31,032 bases of DNA from a virus, in IMG/VR virus record IMGVR_UViG_3300042305_001451, positions 1 through 31,032 of that record; one strand, written 5' to 3'. The notes beneath the pieces are model-generated. The model saw only the letters and a list, made by a program, of their open reading frames with translations, was not told the origin of the DNA and searched no databases. Shown here piece by piece: positions 1 to 8,400 of the stretch; position 1 is the stretch's first letter, and each line of letters opens with the position of its first letter. Made by a program: the position numbers and the translations under genes.

Positions 1-353
1 AACATGCCCTCGCGCCGGAGGTCGAGCAGGACGAGGTAAAGCGAGGCCGGTTGCGCCGTCACCAGATCGGTCGCGTTGAAGCGCACATGCGTCGAGTTGC
101 TCACGCCGCCGATGCGCTTGTTGTATGCCGGTGATCGATAGGCGCTGGTGATACGGATTGACGCGCCCAGTCGCTTGCGGGCCTCGTCCAGCACCTTGGC
201 GGTGCGCTCCATGTTCGGCCACAGTTCCGCCGGAGGGTCGGTGTTGAGGTTAAGTTTCTCGTCGCTTGCGCCGCGGTAAAAAAACTCCTTGGCCGCAAAA
301 TGCTTCACGCCCCAGCGGTCGAGATCCCGCTGGAACTTTTGTTCGTTGCTCAC
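1..353 (-). CDS. endolysin, peptidase M15 family (3' end cut by window)
   Basis: About 117 residues are visible and the C-terminus runs off at position 1. The part ITSAYRSPAYNKRIGGVSN, then a Ser-Thr-His and later an Ala-Thr-Asp-Leu, matches the zinc-binding core of M15 (D-Ala-D-Ala carboxypeptidase-like) peptidases, which in phages cleave peptidoglycan cross-links at lysis. The conserved HxxxxxxD appears here as His...Asp-Leu. The second zinc histidine would lie beyond the window. The start is a GTG at 351-353 that overlaps the stop of the preceding holin-like gene in a GTGA, so coupled translation is likely. Its place after a holin-like gene and a small lipoprotein fits a lysis cassette. 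It is not seen in full, so chain length and C-terminal domains are unknown. Confidence 0.82.
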   Translation of the reverse strand, partial: MSNEQKFQRDLDRWGVKHFAAKEFFYRGASDEKLNLNTDPPAELWPNMERTAKVLDEARKRLGASIRITSAYRSPAYNKRIGGVSNSTHVRFNATDLVTAQPASLYLVLLDLRREGM

Positions 354-520
354 TTCTTTTCGCGGCGAACGATTTCGATCAGAGCGATGACGGCGATGCC
401 AGCAGAGGCAATCGCGCCCATCAACTCCGGCGAAAGTTTCCAGCCGACGAGGGCAAGCAGCGTGGCCAGTCCGGCATAAGTGGAGGGTTCTTTGAGGCGG
501 GCGAGGATGTAGTCGATCAT
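350..520 (-). CDS. holin-like small membrane protein
   Basis: The 56-residue product has two hydrophobic stretches, about residues 15-28 and 33-50, joined by a short turn (KLSPE), and a charged C-terminus ending RREKK. This is the usual shape of a class II-like holin, which opens the inner membrane for the endolysin. I chose the ATG at 518-520 rather than an upstream start because it follows the lipoprotein stop codon by one base. Its own stop overlaps the endolysin start (GTGA). Function rests on topology and neighbours, not on a recognised family signature; another small phage membrane protein cannot be excluded. Confidence 0.6.
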   Translation of the reverse strand: MIDYILARLKEPSTYAGLATLLALVGWKLSPELMGAIASAGIAVIALIEIVRREKK

Positions 521-521
521 G

Positions 522-659
522 TTATTTGGACGAGGTTGGTTTTTGAAGTGGCACAGAAACGTGCAAGGTGTTTTTGGCGAAGTCCCACCCAAAGCGGACT
601 TCGGAAAGGTTGGCGCAGCCTGTGAGCGTCAAAGCGGCGAGGATAAGAAAGAGATGCAT
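522..659 (-). CDS. small lipoprotein, o-spanin (Rz1-like) candidate
   Basis: The 45-residue product begins with a hydrophobic signal peptide ending in a lipobox, Leu-Thr-Gly-Cys, with Cys15 as the predicted lipidated residue, and leaves a mature chain of about 31 residues. Small outer-membrane lipoproteins next to holin and endolysin genes are typically the outer spanin, which helps fuse inner and outer membranes in the last step of lysis; that would imply a Gram-negative host. An inner spanin partner is not obvious next to it; the coiled-coil membrane protein at 2151-2486 is a candidate. The ATG at 657-659 is preceded by a near copy of the dispersed 12-bp element only two bases upstream, with no Shine-Dalgarno sequence visible. 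Confidence 0.6.
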   Translation of the reverse strand: MHLFLILAALTLTGCANLSEVRFGWDFAKNTLHVSVPLQKPTSSK

Positions 660-661
660 GT

Positions 662-673
662 TTTGACTACACC
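662..673 (-). promoter_or_regulatory. near copy of dispersed 12-bp element
   Basis: On the minus strand this reads GGTGTAGTCAAA, one mismatch from the element GGTTTAGTCAAA found eight times perfectly elsewhere. It ends two bases before the ATG of the lipoprotein and points in the direction of transcription, like most other copies. It lies in the 91-bp gap 660-750, which otherwise holds no convincing gene. Confidence 0.6.
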
Positions 674-750
674 CGCACGCCCGATAGGGGTCAAGGGTTT
701 GAGGGTTTGGCTTCGTTGGCGGCGGCGACGGGCATGGTCTGCCATGACGA

Positions 751-1026
751 TTAAGGGACGGGCAACAATGTTTGTGCAGCTTCGACCACGACTTCAGCAA
801 AGGTGTGCGGCGGCGGCGTTAGGAAGGCAGCAAGATTGTCGGGATCGACGGCAGCGGTGAAAACGATGGCGTTGATCCAGTTGCGGACGGCGTTGGCTTT
901 GGGCGATTGCGCGGCGGCAGCGGTCAGCAGTTGCAGAAAATACAGCAGCAACGTCGGACGGTTTCCGGCAAAGTCATAGGTGGCCAAGTGGGACTCGGCG
1001 GCGATGAGGGCGGCGTCGGTCGTCAT
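751..1026 (-). CDS. hypothetical protein, 91 aa
   Basis: I do not recognise this product. It is a mostly alpha-helical-looking, alanine- and leucine-rich chain (a TAAAAQSP stretch near residue 40, and an EVVVEAAQTLL stretch near the end) with no signal peptide or clear membrane segment. The ATG at 1024-1026 overlaps the stop of the upstream tail protein gene as ATGA, supporting it as a real coupled gene. It sits between tail genes and the lysis block, where small tail-accessory or chaperone proteins are common, but no function can be assigned. Confidence 0.7.
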   Translation of the reverse strand: MTTDAALIAAESHLATYDFAGNRPTLLLYFLQLLTAAAAQSPKANAVRNWINAIVFTAAVDPDNLAAFLTPPPHTFAEVVVEAAQTLLPVP

Positions 1027-1886
1027 GTCATGGGGAGAACGAGCACGCGGCTTTGCGCTTTAAGCACGCTGGCGGCGGCGTTGCTGCCGTTTTGGGCGAA
1101 GCGGAATTTTGCCGACCCGCCGGTGCTGCTTGTGCGGAAAGCGAAAATGGAAAAAACCGGACCAGTTTGCGAGGCGCCACGGCTTCCTGCACGGACCTCC
1201 GTTGCGCCGCCCTGCGCAAGACCAGCCACGGTGTTTGAACCGTTGACGGTGAAACCATAACCAGCGAGCGAAGAGCCGCCAACGTAGACGCTTGGGCAGT
1301 CCAGAACCATTTGAAAGCCGCCAACGCCGCAATCGACTTGCCACGCGCACGCGCACAAATAGGAAGTGTTAGCGGCAGCGGTCCAAGACATGCCGCTGAT
1401 ATCCGCCAGCGTTGCGTTGCTGGTGACGCTCATGTCGGACGAGGGCGCGAGGACTACGGCATCTTTGAAGGCGCCGAGAAAATTCGAGAGGAGCGCGATG
1501 GTGCCGGATGTGTCCGGCGCAGTCAGCGTCCTTGTGGTTCCGGTAGAGATGCCGGACAAATCAAACTTCAATTCTTTCGTGGGGTCAGTTCCATCGTAGA
1601 GTTCCCAGTTGGCAGAAGAGTTAATCTCTGGAAACGCGCCCAGCGCGACCCAATCGTTCAAATTTCCGTTATTGGCAACGCGGCAATACAGTCCCGCGGG
1701 CCGTCTGTTGATTAGCCACACGCCGCTTCCGGCTTTGGCAAGATAGACAGAGTCCAGTGCTGGCGTCCCAAGGGTAACGGGCAATGCCGTCGGGTCGGCC
1801 ACTACTCCATTGATGTAGCTCGTCCCGCCCCCCGCTCCGACGAGGTCGAGTTGGCCGGTAATCGGATTGTAGTCGAAAGTCGCCAC
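1023..1886 (-). CDS. tail tip/fibre-like virion protein
   Basis: The 287-residue product opens with MATFDYNPITGQLDLVG, a start typical of short phage receptor-binding or fibre-tip proteins. It continues with Gly/Ser/Thr-rich, beta-rich sequence, including a phrase (WELYDGTDPTKELKFDLSG, then LTAPDTSGTIALL) common in fibre shaft-to-tip linkers. The C-terminal 120 residues look like a beta-sandwich head. The start is a GTG at 1884-1886, three bases after the stop of the upstream gene; no good ATG lies near. Its likely role is host attachment alongside the main tail fibre. No variable-repeat or reverse transcriptase signal is present. The tail role is inferred from composition and position. Confidence 0.62.
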   Translation of the reverse strand: MATFDYNPITGQLDLVGAGGGTSYINGVVADPTALPVTLGTPALDSVYLAKAGSGVWLINRRPAGLYCRVANNGNLNDWVALGAFPEINSSANWELYDGTDPTKELKFDLSGISTGTTRTLTAPDTSGTIALLSNFLGAFKDAVVLAPSSDMSVTSNATLADISGMSWTAAANTSYLCACAWQVDCGVGGFQMVLDCPSVYVGGSSLAGYGFTVNGSNTVAGLAQGGATEVRAGSRGASQTGPVFSIFAFRTSSTGGSAKFRFAQNGSNAAASVLKAQSRVLVLPMT

Positions 1887-1889
1887 TGC

Positions 1890-2150
1890 TTACGTCCAGT
1901 AAGTGTCCTTAACTTCGTCGCCGTTATATCGGATGTTCTTCGTGGCGATGAGCGTGCCGGTTTCGGTCGCGGGATTGTAGGTCGAGAAATATTCAACCTT
2001 GGTTACTTTGCCGCTGGTGTAGGTAAACTTTTCCGCGGTCGCTCCGGCGGGCTTGTCGGCGGAAAGCAGTGCAGGCTTGCCATCCGGCCCTTGCGCGACG
2101 AGGACGACGTTGGAGGCAATCTTGTTCCAGTCTTGAATTTTGACGCTCAT
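1890..2150 (-). CDS. hypothetical small virion-type protein, 86 aa
   Basis: The 86-residue product is polar and beta-strand-like with no membrane segment. It is not a family I can name. Its ATG follows the upstream stop directly (TAA then ATG, 2153-2148), so translation is probably coupled. It lies between a membrane/coiled-coil gene and a fibre-tip gene, and its repeated short Thr/Tyr-rich strands resemble small proteins associated with phage tail fibres. Function unknown. Confidence 0.65.
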   Translation of the reverse strand: MSVKIQDWNKIASNVVLVAQGPDGKPALLSADKPAGATAEKFTYTSGKVTKVEYFSTYNPATETGTLIATKNIRYNGDEVKDTYWT

Positions 2151-2486
2151 TTACTTGACCCCCTTCAAAGTGTGATGGACATCGCGGATCGATTGGTCGA
2201 TCTGGTGCAGCGACTGGTTGAGTTTCTCCGCGTTCGCGTGACGCTGCTCGCGCTCTTTGGAAAGTTCGACAAGGAAAGAATCACGCGCCTTGTCCAAGTG
2301 GTTGATGAAAGCCGGAGCGACCTTGACCAGCAGCATGATCGCGCTAAAGGCGACCAGTCCAAAGCTGCCCAGTTCTGCCACAGTGCGAAGCCAGCCGAAG
2401 GACTCCATGACCGGCGTTGCGGTAGCAAACACGCCGAAGGTTCCGGCGGTCAGCATGGCTGCGGATGTCTTCAGTTCAAGGATCAT
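2151..2486 (-). CDS. membrane protein with C-terminal coiled coil (i-spanin or holin candidate)
   Basis: The 111-residue product has two hydrophobic segments, around residues 8-26 and 36-58, followed by a strongly charged, heptad-like helix from about residue 64 to the end (LDKARDSFLVELSKEREQ and onward). A membrane anchor followed by a coiled coil is the layout of Rz-like inner spanins, which would pair with the small lipoprotein at 522-659. Some phage holins also have this look. The two genes are 1.5 kb apart, unlike classical nested spanin pairs, so the assignment is an inference. The gene ends directly against the ATG of the next gene. Confidence 0.6.
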   Translation of the reverse strand: MILELKTSAAMLTAGTFGVFATATPVMESFGWLRTVAELGSFGLVAFSAIMLLVKVAPAFINHLDKARDSFLVELSKEREQRHANAEKLNQSLHQIDQSIRDVHHTLKGVK

Positions 2487-2533
2487 GGGTCGCGGACTGT
2501 TGGACTTTCGAGTGGCATTTTACTTATCTATGG

Positions 2534-2722
2534 TTATGGTTTTGCGCTGCTGGCAACATTCTTTACCCATTCAGCGTGCTTCTCAGATTCCGTTTTGTGT
2601 AGCTGGTCTTGGGTTTGATTAAGCAACGCGCTAATCACCGGAGCCGCTACTCTATATGGCAATTCACACAATGCAGCGTTAATGACGCGGGCTTCTTGCT
2701 CAGATATAGTGATGTTTAGCAT
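2534..2722 (-). CDS. hypothetical protein, 62 aa, in AT-rich island
   Basis: This short helical protein starts ten bases after the tail-fibre stop codon. No domain is recognised. The N-terminal part (ITISEQEARVINAALCELP) looks like a small helical bundle. Base composition is AT-rich, like the downstream three quarters of the fibre gene and unlike the GC-rich genes on either side, so it probably arrived together with the fibre tip. A small gene directly behind a fibre is sometimes a fibre-assembly or host-range factor, but nothing in the sequence proves that. Confidence 0.6.
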   Translation of the reverse strand: MLNITISEQEARVINAALCELPYRVAAPVISALLNQTQDQLHKTESEKHAEWVKNVASSAKP

Positions 2723-2732
2723 TACTATTATT

Positions 2733-5348
2733 TTAATGTGCTTGTTCTAAAGTTTCTAATCTGTCGCTCAGTTGCTGCACTGCCTTAATCAGCGGTGCAA
2801 TGAATTGATCATAGCGCAACGCCTGTTGACTGCTGGGATCACTTTTGTCTGTTAGAATCCATCCCCCAAAATCGACATCATTCGGCAGAGCGCTTTTTAC
2901 TTCTTGGGCTATAAGTCCAAAATGAGTCCTGCTTCCTGCTACATCTTCGACTATAAACTCCGATGGTATAGCTCCCTCTGCGCTTGGATCGACTTCTTCT
3001 CCATTGTTATCCCTAAACACCTGTCTCACGACTTCTTTTCTGCCAACTTTCCATTTGTAAGAAACCGGCCTCAAACTGTTAATGAAGCTTAATCCCAGTG
3101 AACAATTCTCAACATCTTGCTTGTCGCGTCCGTCTGATGTTTGGATGGTTCCATTAACTGACCACACTGACGACCAGCGTATCCCGTTGGCTCCTAAAGT
3201 GTAGGCATCGTCTGTCGCCGGTTTCATAGTAGCCGCCACATTTATGTTTGCGGTCGTTTCAAAATTAAGGCGCTCTACGGCTCCCGTCTGGTCGTAGACA
3301 CCAAATTCGCCAGTAACCCAGCCAACAGTTGACCATATCCTTGCTGGCACATCTGTTCTAAATAACGCATTTGCAGTGCCATTTTGTTTCGCAAGATAAA
3401 TTGAGTCATGGGTAGCTAAGGTTTCAAGTGCTATACCCTTTTTCGATTCAATCAATCCGGTTCCCCAGATTTGAGCTACAACTGCTGTTTGATTGTTTAC
3501 AACAAAAGCCTTTCCCTCGTTATTCGTTATGTTTTGAAACCTAAAACCTGTGCCATTGCCCTCGTATAAAAACCCAATTTGTGAATAGTCGCCCGACTCC
3601 CAAGAAAGCGTTCCGCTGCTTGCGCCAGTTGATGCGGTGTTAAATGTAAATGTGTTCGGCCCCGTAACGCTTATGGCAGCATAGCCATTGATGCCCGCAT
3701 CTGTTGCCGAAGAGATTATAACAATATCATTTGAGGCAAGCCCGTGATCCGTTGTTGTTACCGTCACGACGGTAGTTGTCCTGCTATACGGCTGCCCGAT
3801 TGTTTTTTCCATGCTTCGCGGCAAAGAATGGAATGCCTGCTGAAACTGACCGCGCGTGAGAAATCCCGCGGTGGATGGATGCCTTCCGGCGGCGCTTGCG
3901 TCAAACCCCCATAAATAGTTTGTATTGTATTCACCTGTCGGGTCTGTGTTGCTTGGACTGCCGCGGAAATTCCATAGCCCCATTTCAAACCCAGCGCACT
4001 GAGGCGCTTTGTCAACGCCGCGATCCATCCATACAATGTTGTTTTGAGAAAATACTTTCGTGAAATTATTGAATAACGCACCAACTCCGCTTGATGGCAC
4101 CTGTCCGAGGCTTTGGTTTCCAATCTGAAACCAGCCGCTTACAGTGACGCTGCTTCCGTTGGATGACCACGATGTAATAAATCCGGAGTATTTCGGCGTG
4201 TGTTTGGTATCAATAACCATGCCTACGCGAAGCAACTTTAATTGTTCTGTTGTTAGCGGAACGGCGGGAACTATTGTTGTTGCCGTGAAGTTTGCGCTGG
4301 CAACAGTTATTGATGGCGCGGCGTTGCGGTTGTCACAAAACAATGTGCAAGAGTCCCTATCTTCAAAATCAGCAATTTGAAACGCATCAGCAAATCCATT
4401 AACAAAAGCGCCCTCATCATACGACTCTGCCGGATGGCCGCGCAAAGACAGGGTCACGGCTTTGTCCTTTGTGCCGAAATGATTGGCTGAAAAATGCAAT
4501 CCGGCCCTAACAACCCTGCCATTAAGTCGAGACGTTCCCGTGTATGCCAACGGAGCCGTTGGCAAAAAACTTGCACCATGATCCAAAATGTATGTTACAT
4601 CTTTGCCGTGATTATTTACTAATGATTGGAGAAGATATGTGCCTGCGGGGACATAAATCTTTACGCAAAGCGGAAATGTAATTCCGTAACTATTATCAAG
4701 AGTGTCTGATCCTAATGCTGCCAAAATTGCATCGGAAAATGCCGGCTCATCATTATTGACTCCATCACCCACGGCGCCAAAGTCTTTGACGTTGATGGTG
4801 TCGGAAAAGCGGTCTTGGGCGCTGCGGGCAGTGGTTGATCCGGTGGCGATGACGGGGCCAATGGAGAGCGAGGGCAGTGCCTGCCACGACGGCGCGGCAC
4901 CGCCAACGCTGGAAAGAATGTGCTGCTGGTTGGTCAGCGGGGGGTTGAGTTCTCCGATCTGGTTGGCCTCCGAAAGCCGGAGGGCGCTGCCAAGTTTGCG
5001 GGCGTTTTGTTGGGAAATCTGGGTGAGCTTGTCGAGCGCACGCTCATGGCTTGCCGCGGGGAAATCGCCGCCTTCGGCGTAGGTGGTCGTCTGGGTGATC
5101 GGGACGTCGCGGTAGATGGTGAGCGTGCTGGTCGCGGGGATGGCGACGGAAGTGCGGACAGTGCCGCCGTTGACGTTACCGGCTCCGGTGTGGTTGGTCA
5201 GCGTGACGACGCTTTCGACTCCGGCGTTGGTCTTGGCGATGGCCTTGAGGTGGGCGTTTTCCAAAAAGACAAACGGGACGGCATAACTCGTCGTGGTCGA
5301 GTTATTGCCGGTGTAGCTAATGGAAGATGTGTCGGACTGAACGGCCAT
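2733..5348 (-). CDS. tail fibre: T7-like head-binding domain, pectate-lyase-type body, S74 chaperone
   Basis: The 871-residue product has three recognisable parts. Residues 1 to about 130 resemble the T7 gp17 N-terminal domain that attaches fibres to the tail (TLTIYRDVPITQTTTYAEGG, then ERALDKLTQISQQ). From about residue 184 comes INVKDFGAVGDGVNNDEPAF, the opening motif of pectate-lyase-3 beta-helix depolymerases. The last 134 residues form a peptidase S74 intramolecular chaperone: SDGRDK with Ser738 as the expected self-cleavage residue, the RPVSYKWK lysine, FGLIAQEV and a terminal coiled coil. The fibre would trimerise, cleave off the chaperone, and bind or degrade surface polysaccharide. 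GC content drops sharply near 4770, at the beta-helix start. No Shine-Dalgarno precedes the ATG; a perfect 12-bp element lies eight bases upstream. Confidence 0.9.
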   Translation of the reverse strand: MAVQSDTSSISYTGNNSTTTSYAVPFVFLENAHLKAIAKTNAGVESVVTLTNHTGAGNVNGGTVRTSVAIPATSTLTIYRDVPITQTTTYAEGGDFPAASHERALDKLTQISQQNARKLGSALRLSEANQIGELNPPLTNQQHILSSVGGAAPSWQALPSLSIGPVIATGSTTARSAQDRFSDTINVKDFGAVGDGVNNDEPAFSDAILAALGSDTLDNSYGITFPLCVKIYVPAGTYLLQSLVNNHGKDVTYILDHGASFLPTAPLAYTGTSRLNGRVVRAGLHFSANHFGTKDKAVTLSLRGHPAESYDEGAFVNGFADAFQIADFEDRDSCTLFCDNRNAAPSITVASANFTATTIVPAVPLTTEQLKLLRVGMVIDTKHTPKYSGFITSWSSNGSSVTVSGWFQIGNQSLGQVPSSGVGALFNNFTKVFSQNNIVWMDRGVDKAPQCAGFEMGLWNFRGSPSNTDPTGEYNTNYLWGFDASAAGRHPSTAGFLTRGQFQQAFHSLPRSMEKTIGQPYSRTTTVVTVTTTDHGLASNDIVIISSATDAGINGYAAISVTGPNTFTFNTASTGASSGTLSWESGDYSQIGFLYEGNGTGFRFQNITNNEGKAFVVNNQTAVVAQIWGTGLIESKKGIALETLATHDSIYLAKQNGTANALFRTDVPARIWSTVGWVTGEFGVYDQTGAVERLNFETTANINVAATMKPATDDAYTLGANGIRWSSVWSVNGTIQTSDGRDKQDVENCSLGLSFINSLRPVSYKWKVGRKEVVRQVFRDNNGEEVDPSAEGAIPSEFIVEDVAGSRTHFGLIAQEVKSALPNDVDFGGWILTDKSDPSSQQALRYDQFIAPLIKAVQQLSDRLETLEQAH

Positions 5349-5356
5349 GTTAGTGA

Positions 5357-5368
5357 TTTGACTAAACC
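5357..5368 (-). promoter_or_regulatory. dispersed 12-bp element, perfect copy, upstream of tail fibre
   Basis: The minus strand reads GGTTTAGTCAAA, eight bases before the tail-fibre ATG and pointing with transcription. With the next four bases (TCAC) it is identical over 16 bases to the copy at 16800. It lies in the only gap (5349-5393) between the giant ejection protein and the fibre. Confidence 0.75.
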
Positions 5369-5385
5369 TTCGGGTGCATGGTGGC

Positions 5386-5400
5386 GCAATAGTTTATTGC
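5386..5400 (-). terminator. short perfect hairpin over the giant gene's stop codon
   Basis: GCAATA and TATTGC form a perfect 6-bp inverted repeat around a 3-base loop, spanning the stop codon at 5394-5396. No T-run follows, so it is a weak terminator candidate or an RNA-end stabiliser. The stem is AT-rich. Confidence 0.3.
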
Positions 5401-8400
5401 TCGCCGCTAAAGACGTTGTCGCCTACCTCAAAGACGTCCTTGGCCAAGTTGCTGATGGATGCGGCTCCGGCGATGGTGCCGTTGAAAAGTCCGGCGGCGG
5501 CGAGGACGCGGTTGACGTCGACCACGATGTCGCGGAACTCGGCTTCGCCCTCCAGCATTGCCATTGGGTGATCGTAGCCCAATCGCTTGGCTGCGGGGAT
5601 TCCGCGGGTCACATCGAAGACGGGGCCGGAGGGTTGGTAGACGCTAAATGCCGCGTAGACGCCGCTTTCGATTGTCTCGCCCACCACGGGGATACCGTAG
5701 ATCGGGTCGCTGATGAACTGCGCGGCCAGACGTTTCCAGCCCCAGTTTTTCTCGTCGAAGATTTCCTCGTCGTCCTCGTCGCGCATATCGCGGAAAGCGT
5801 TGCGGATGACAATGCCCACCAGACCATTGAGCAGCAAAACGTAGGTGAGCGCCTTGCCAAAGTTGCGCCCGCCGCCCTTGGCTCCGCTATACATGAGCAG
5901 GCCCATGTTTTTACGCGACTCGGAGGAGAAGGCCCAGACGGCCCGCGCCACAGGGTTGGTCGAGTTGAGTTCGTAGATCGAACGCGCACCGGCCCGCGTG
6001 GGCTGGGCGATCTCGTCCACGATGCGCTCGGTGGCCTCGCGGGCGTAGTCCGCGGCCTCCTGCCCGCCCATGCCGTTCTGGCGGGCTTGGGATAGCTGGT
6101 AGTCGTAGACGATGGCGTAGGTGCCTGCGGTGAAGAATCCGTCAAACCCGCTCAAATGCTGCCCCAGCCAGCGGGAGGCGTTGCGGATCTGGCTGGGCTT
6201 GTCGGCCCGCAATCCCTGCATGGCCAAGGCGACCGCGGGCGGCATGTCTTTGATCCGGCGCTGGATGTAGTCGCTGTCGAGCGCGGTCGTCCACCCAAGG
6301 CGACCAGACATGAGTTTGCCAAAGCGCGAGAGGTAAGCGCCCACCGGCATCTTGGCCGACGCCGCGCCAAGCTGGGTGACTTGCAAAGCCAAGGTCGAGA
6401 TGCGCCCGAAAAGCGCGATGACGGCAAAGTTGCCGGTCATCCGGTTGATCCACTGGTTGATGGCCAGATGGTTCGCCGCGTCCTTGTTGCCGCCCTGCTG
6501 GAAGTATTGGAGCCAGTTGTTCATCACTGTCGCGGCCTGCTCACCGGCCTTGCCCTTGACCACGTTGCGGGTGTCGCGGTGGCCCAAGAGCGCGGAGACT
6601 TCGCCGTTGAACTCGGCGTAGGCTTTCCAGTGGGCCATTTGGAGCATGTGGCCGAAGTAGGTCTGCACCGCATCGCGGAAGACCGGCTGGGCGATGGCCC
6701 CGCCGCGGGAACGGAGGGCGCTGGGCGAGTTGGCCCCCGCGGCAAAGACGCCGCCGGTCACCGGATCGATGCCCGCCTGCGCGGGAGCGCGGATGCTCTC
6801 GACGACGAGCGGCGAGTAGAACTGGTTTTTCGGAAGATTGAGTCCGTAGACCTTGCGGTAGACCTTGTTGATGGCCTCGTATTCCGCGTCGTATTTGTCG
6901 AGGAGGTATTGCCGGATGGCCTTGGCCTCACCGCGCAGGAGCTTCTCGGCTTTGTTGACGAAGTCTTGGTTGTAGTGCCACTTGCCCGCGGGTTGGCCGT
7001 CGCTGTCCATGAATCCCTCCATGTGCTGGCGACCCTTCGGCTGCATCCACATCATGCTGATGGCGATGAGTTGGTTCTGGCTGTAGGAGACGCCGTCGAT
7101 CTGCTCGTCCATGCGCGAAAGTTCAAAAAGCAACTGCTGCCCCTGCATCTCGCCGCCGCCCAGTTCGGAGAGGAACGCGGCCCACTCGTCGGAAAGCGCG
7201 GCAATGTCGTCGCTCTTGGCATTGTCGGCCTTGCGCTGCCGGTCGCTGATCTGGCGGGCAATCTTGCTGTCGTTGCCAAAAACGTAGCGCAGGACTTGGT
7301 CGAAGTTGAGGAGGTTGAGCATGGCGCTCTCCCACTTCGATGGCAGGCTATTCTCGCGCTTGAGGGCGTCTTGGCGGGCCTTGTCGTCCTCCGCGGATAC
7401 TCCGGCATCCTTGGACAAATCGGTGCGGTCGTAGCCCCGCTTGGTGCGTTGGGCGATGATGCGCTGCTGCTCGCCCTTGTAGGCGCGATTGAGGACGTCC
7501 TTGCCCATCGTGACCGCGGCGGCGCGTTGACTGCTGTCGGCGTTGGCCCAGTCGGCAAAGAGCGGCACCATCTGCGCGGCCATCATGGCGTGGGTTTCCT
7601 CGTAGGGGTTGAGTTCGCCGTTTTCGATCCGCGCCCACTGGCCGTCGGCATACGCTTGCGCCTCCTCGGCGCTCCACTCGGTGGCCTCCTTGAGCTTGTC
7701 GAACAGATCGTGGACGTCCGCGCCCAGCTTGCCCTTGGGTTTCTCCCCTGCCCCGCTGCGCTGCGGCTTGGCCCGCTTGAAAAGTTCGACCGCGGCGTCG
7801 TTGTATTCGTCGCGCAGGAACTTCTCCAGTGCCTCGTTGATCCGGTTGATGCGTTGGATAAAGACGTCGGCAATGGCGCGGTCGGCGCGGGTCGGGTCGA
7901 GGTTGCGCTCGGCGCGGTAGCCGTCGGGCAGCGCCGTCTTTTTCTGCGCCTCGCCAATGTTCAGACCCTCGCGCATCCACGCGGAGATAATGGCACCGGA
8001 CATGCCGCGGACTTCGCTGACTTTCTGGTCGCCCTTGAAGACGTCCATAGGATCGACCTTGGCCAGTTGCGTGTAGCCGCCGATCTTGCTGCGGACTTCC
8101 TGCGGCAGCACCGAAATGATGCCGTCGAGTTCGCCCAAGGCTTGCAGGATTTGCGTGCGGCGCATTTGCGCGAGGTCGCCGTCCTGCATACCGGCGAGCA
8201 TGTCGCGGTTGTCGGCCATGACGCGGAGGAATTTCTCCTGCGCCTTCTCGTAGATTTTGACGCGCTCCAGAGGGTCGCGGTCGAGCCGGTTCAACGCCGC
8301 GCCGACGCGGTCGATTTCGCCTTGCGTGGAGATGGAGTAGTTGTCTACTCCTGCGCCTTCTGCTGCGCCATCTGGAGCATAACGGCCCCGTCCTCCACCA

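Noticed and set aside
660-750. 14- and 38-codon frames in the gap before the lipoprotein
   Set aside because: No ribosome binding site, no overlap with neighbours, and no protein-like composition.
1023-1886. Variable tip protein of a diversity-generating retroelement
   Set aside because: No reverse transcriptase, template repeat or C-type-lectin end is present in the window.
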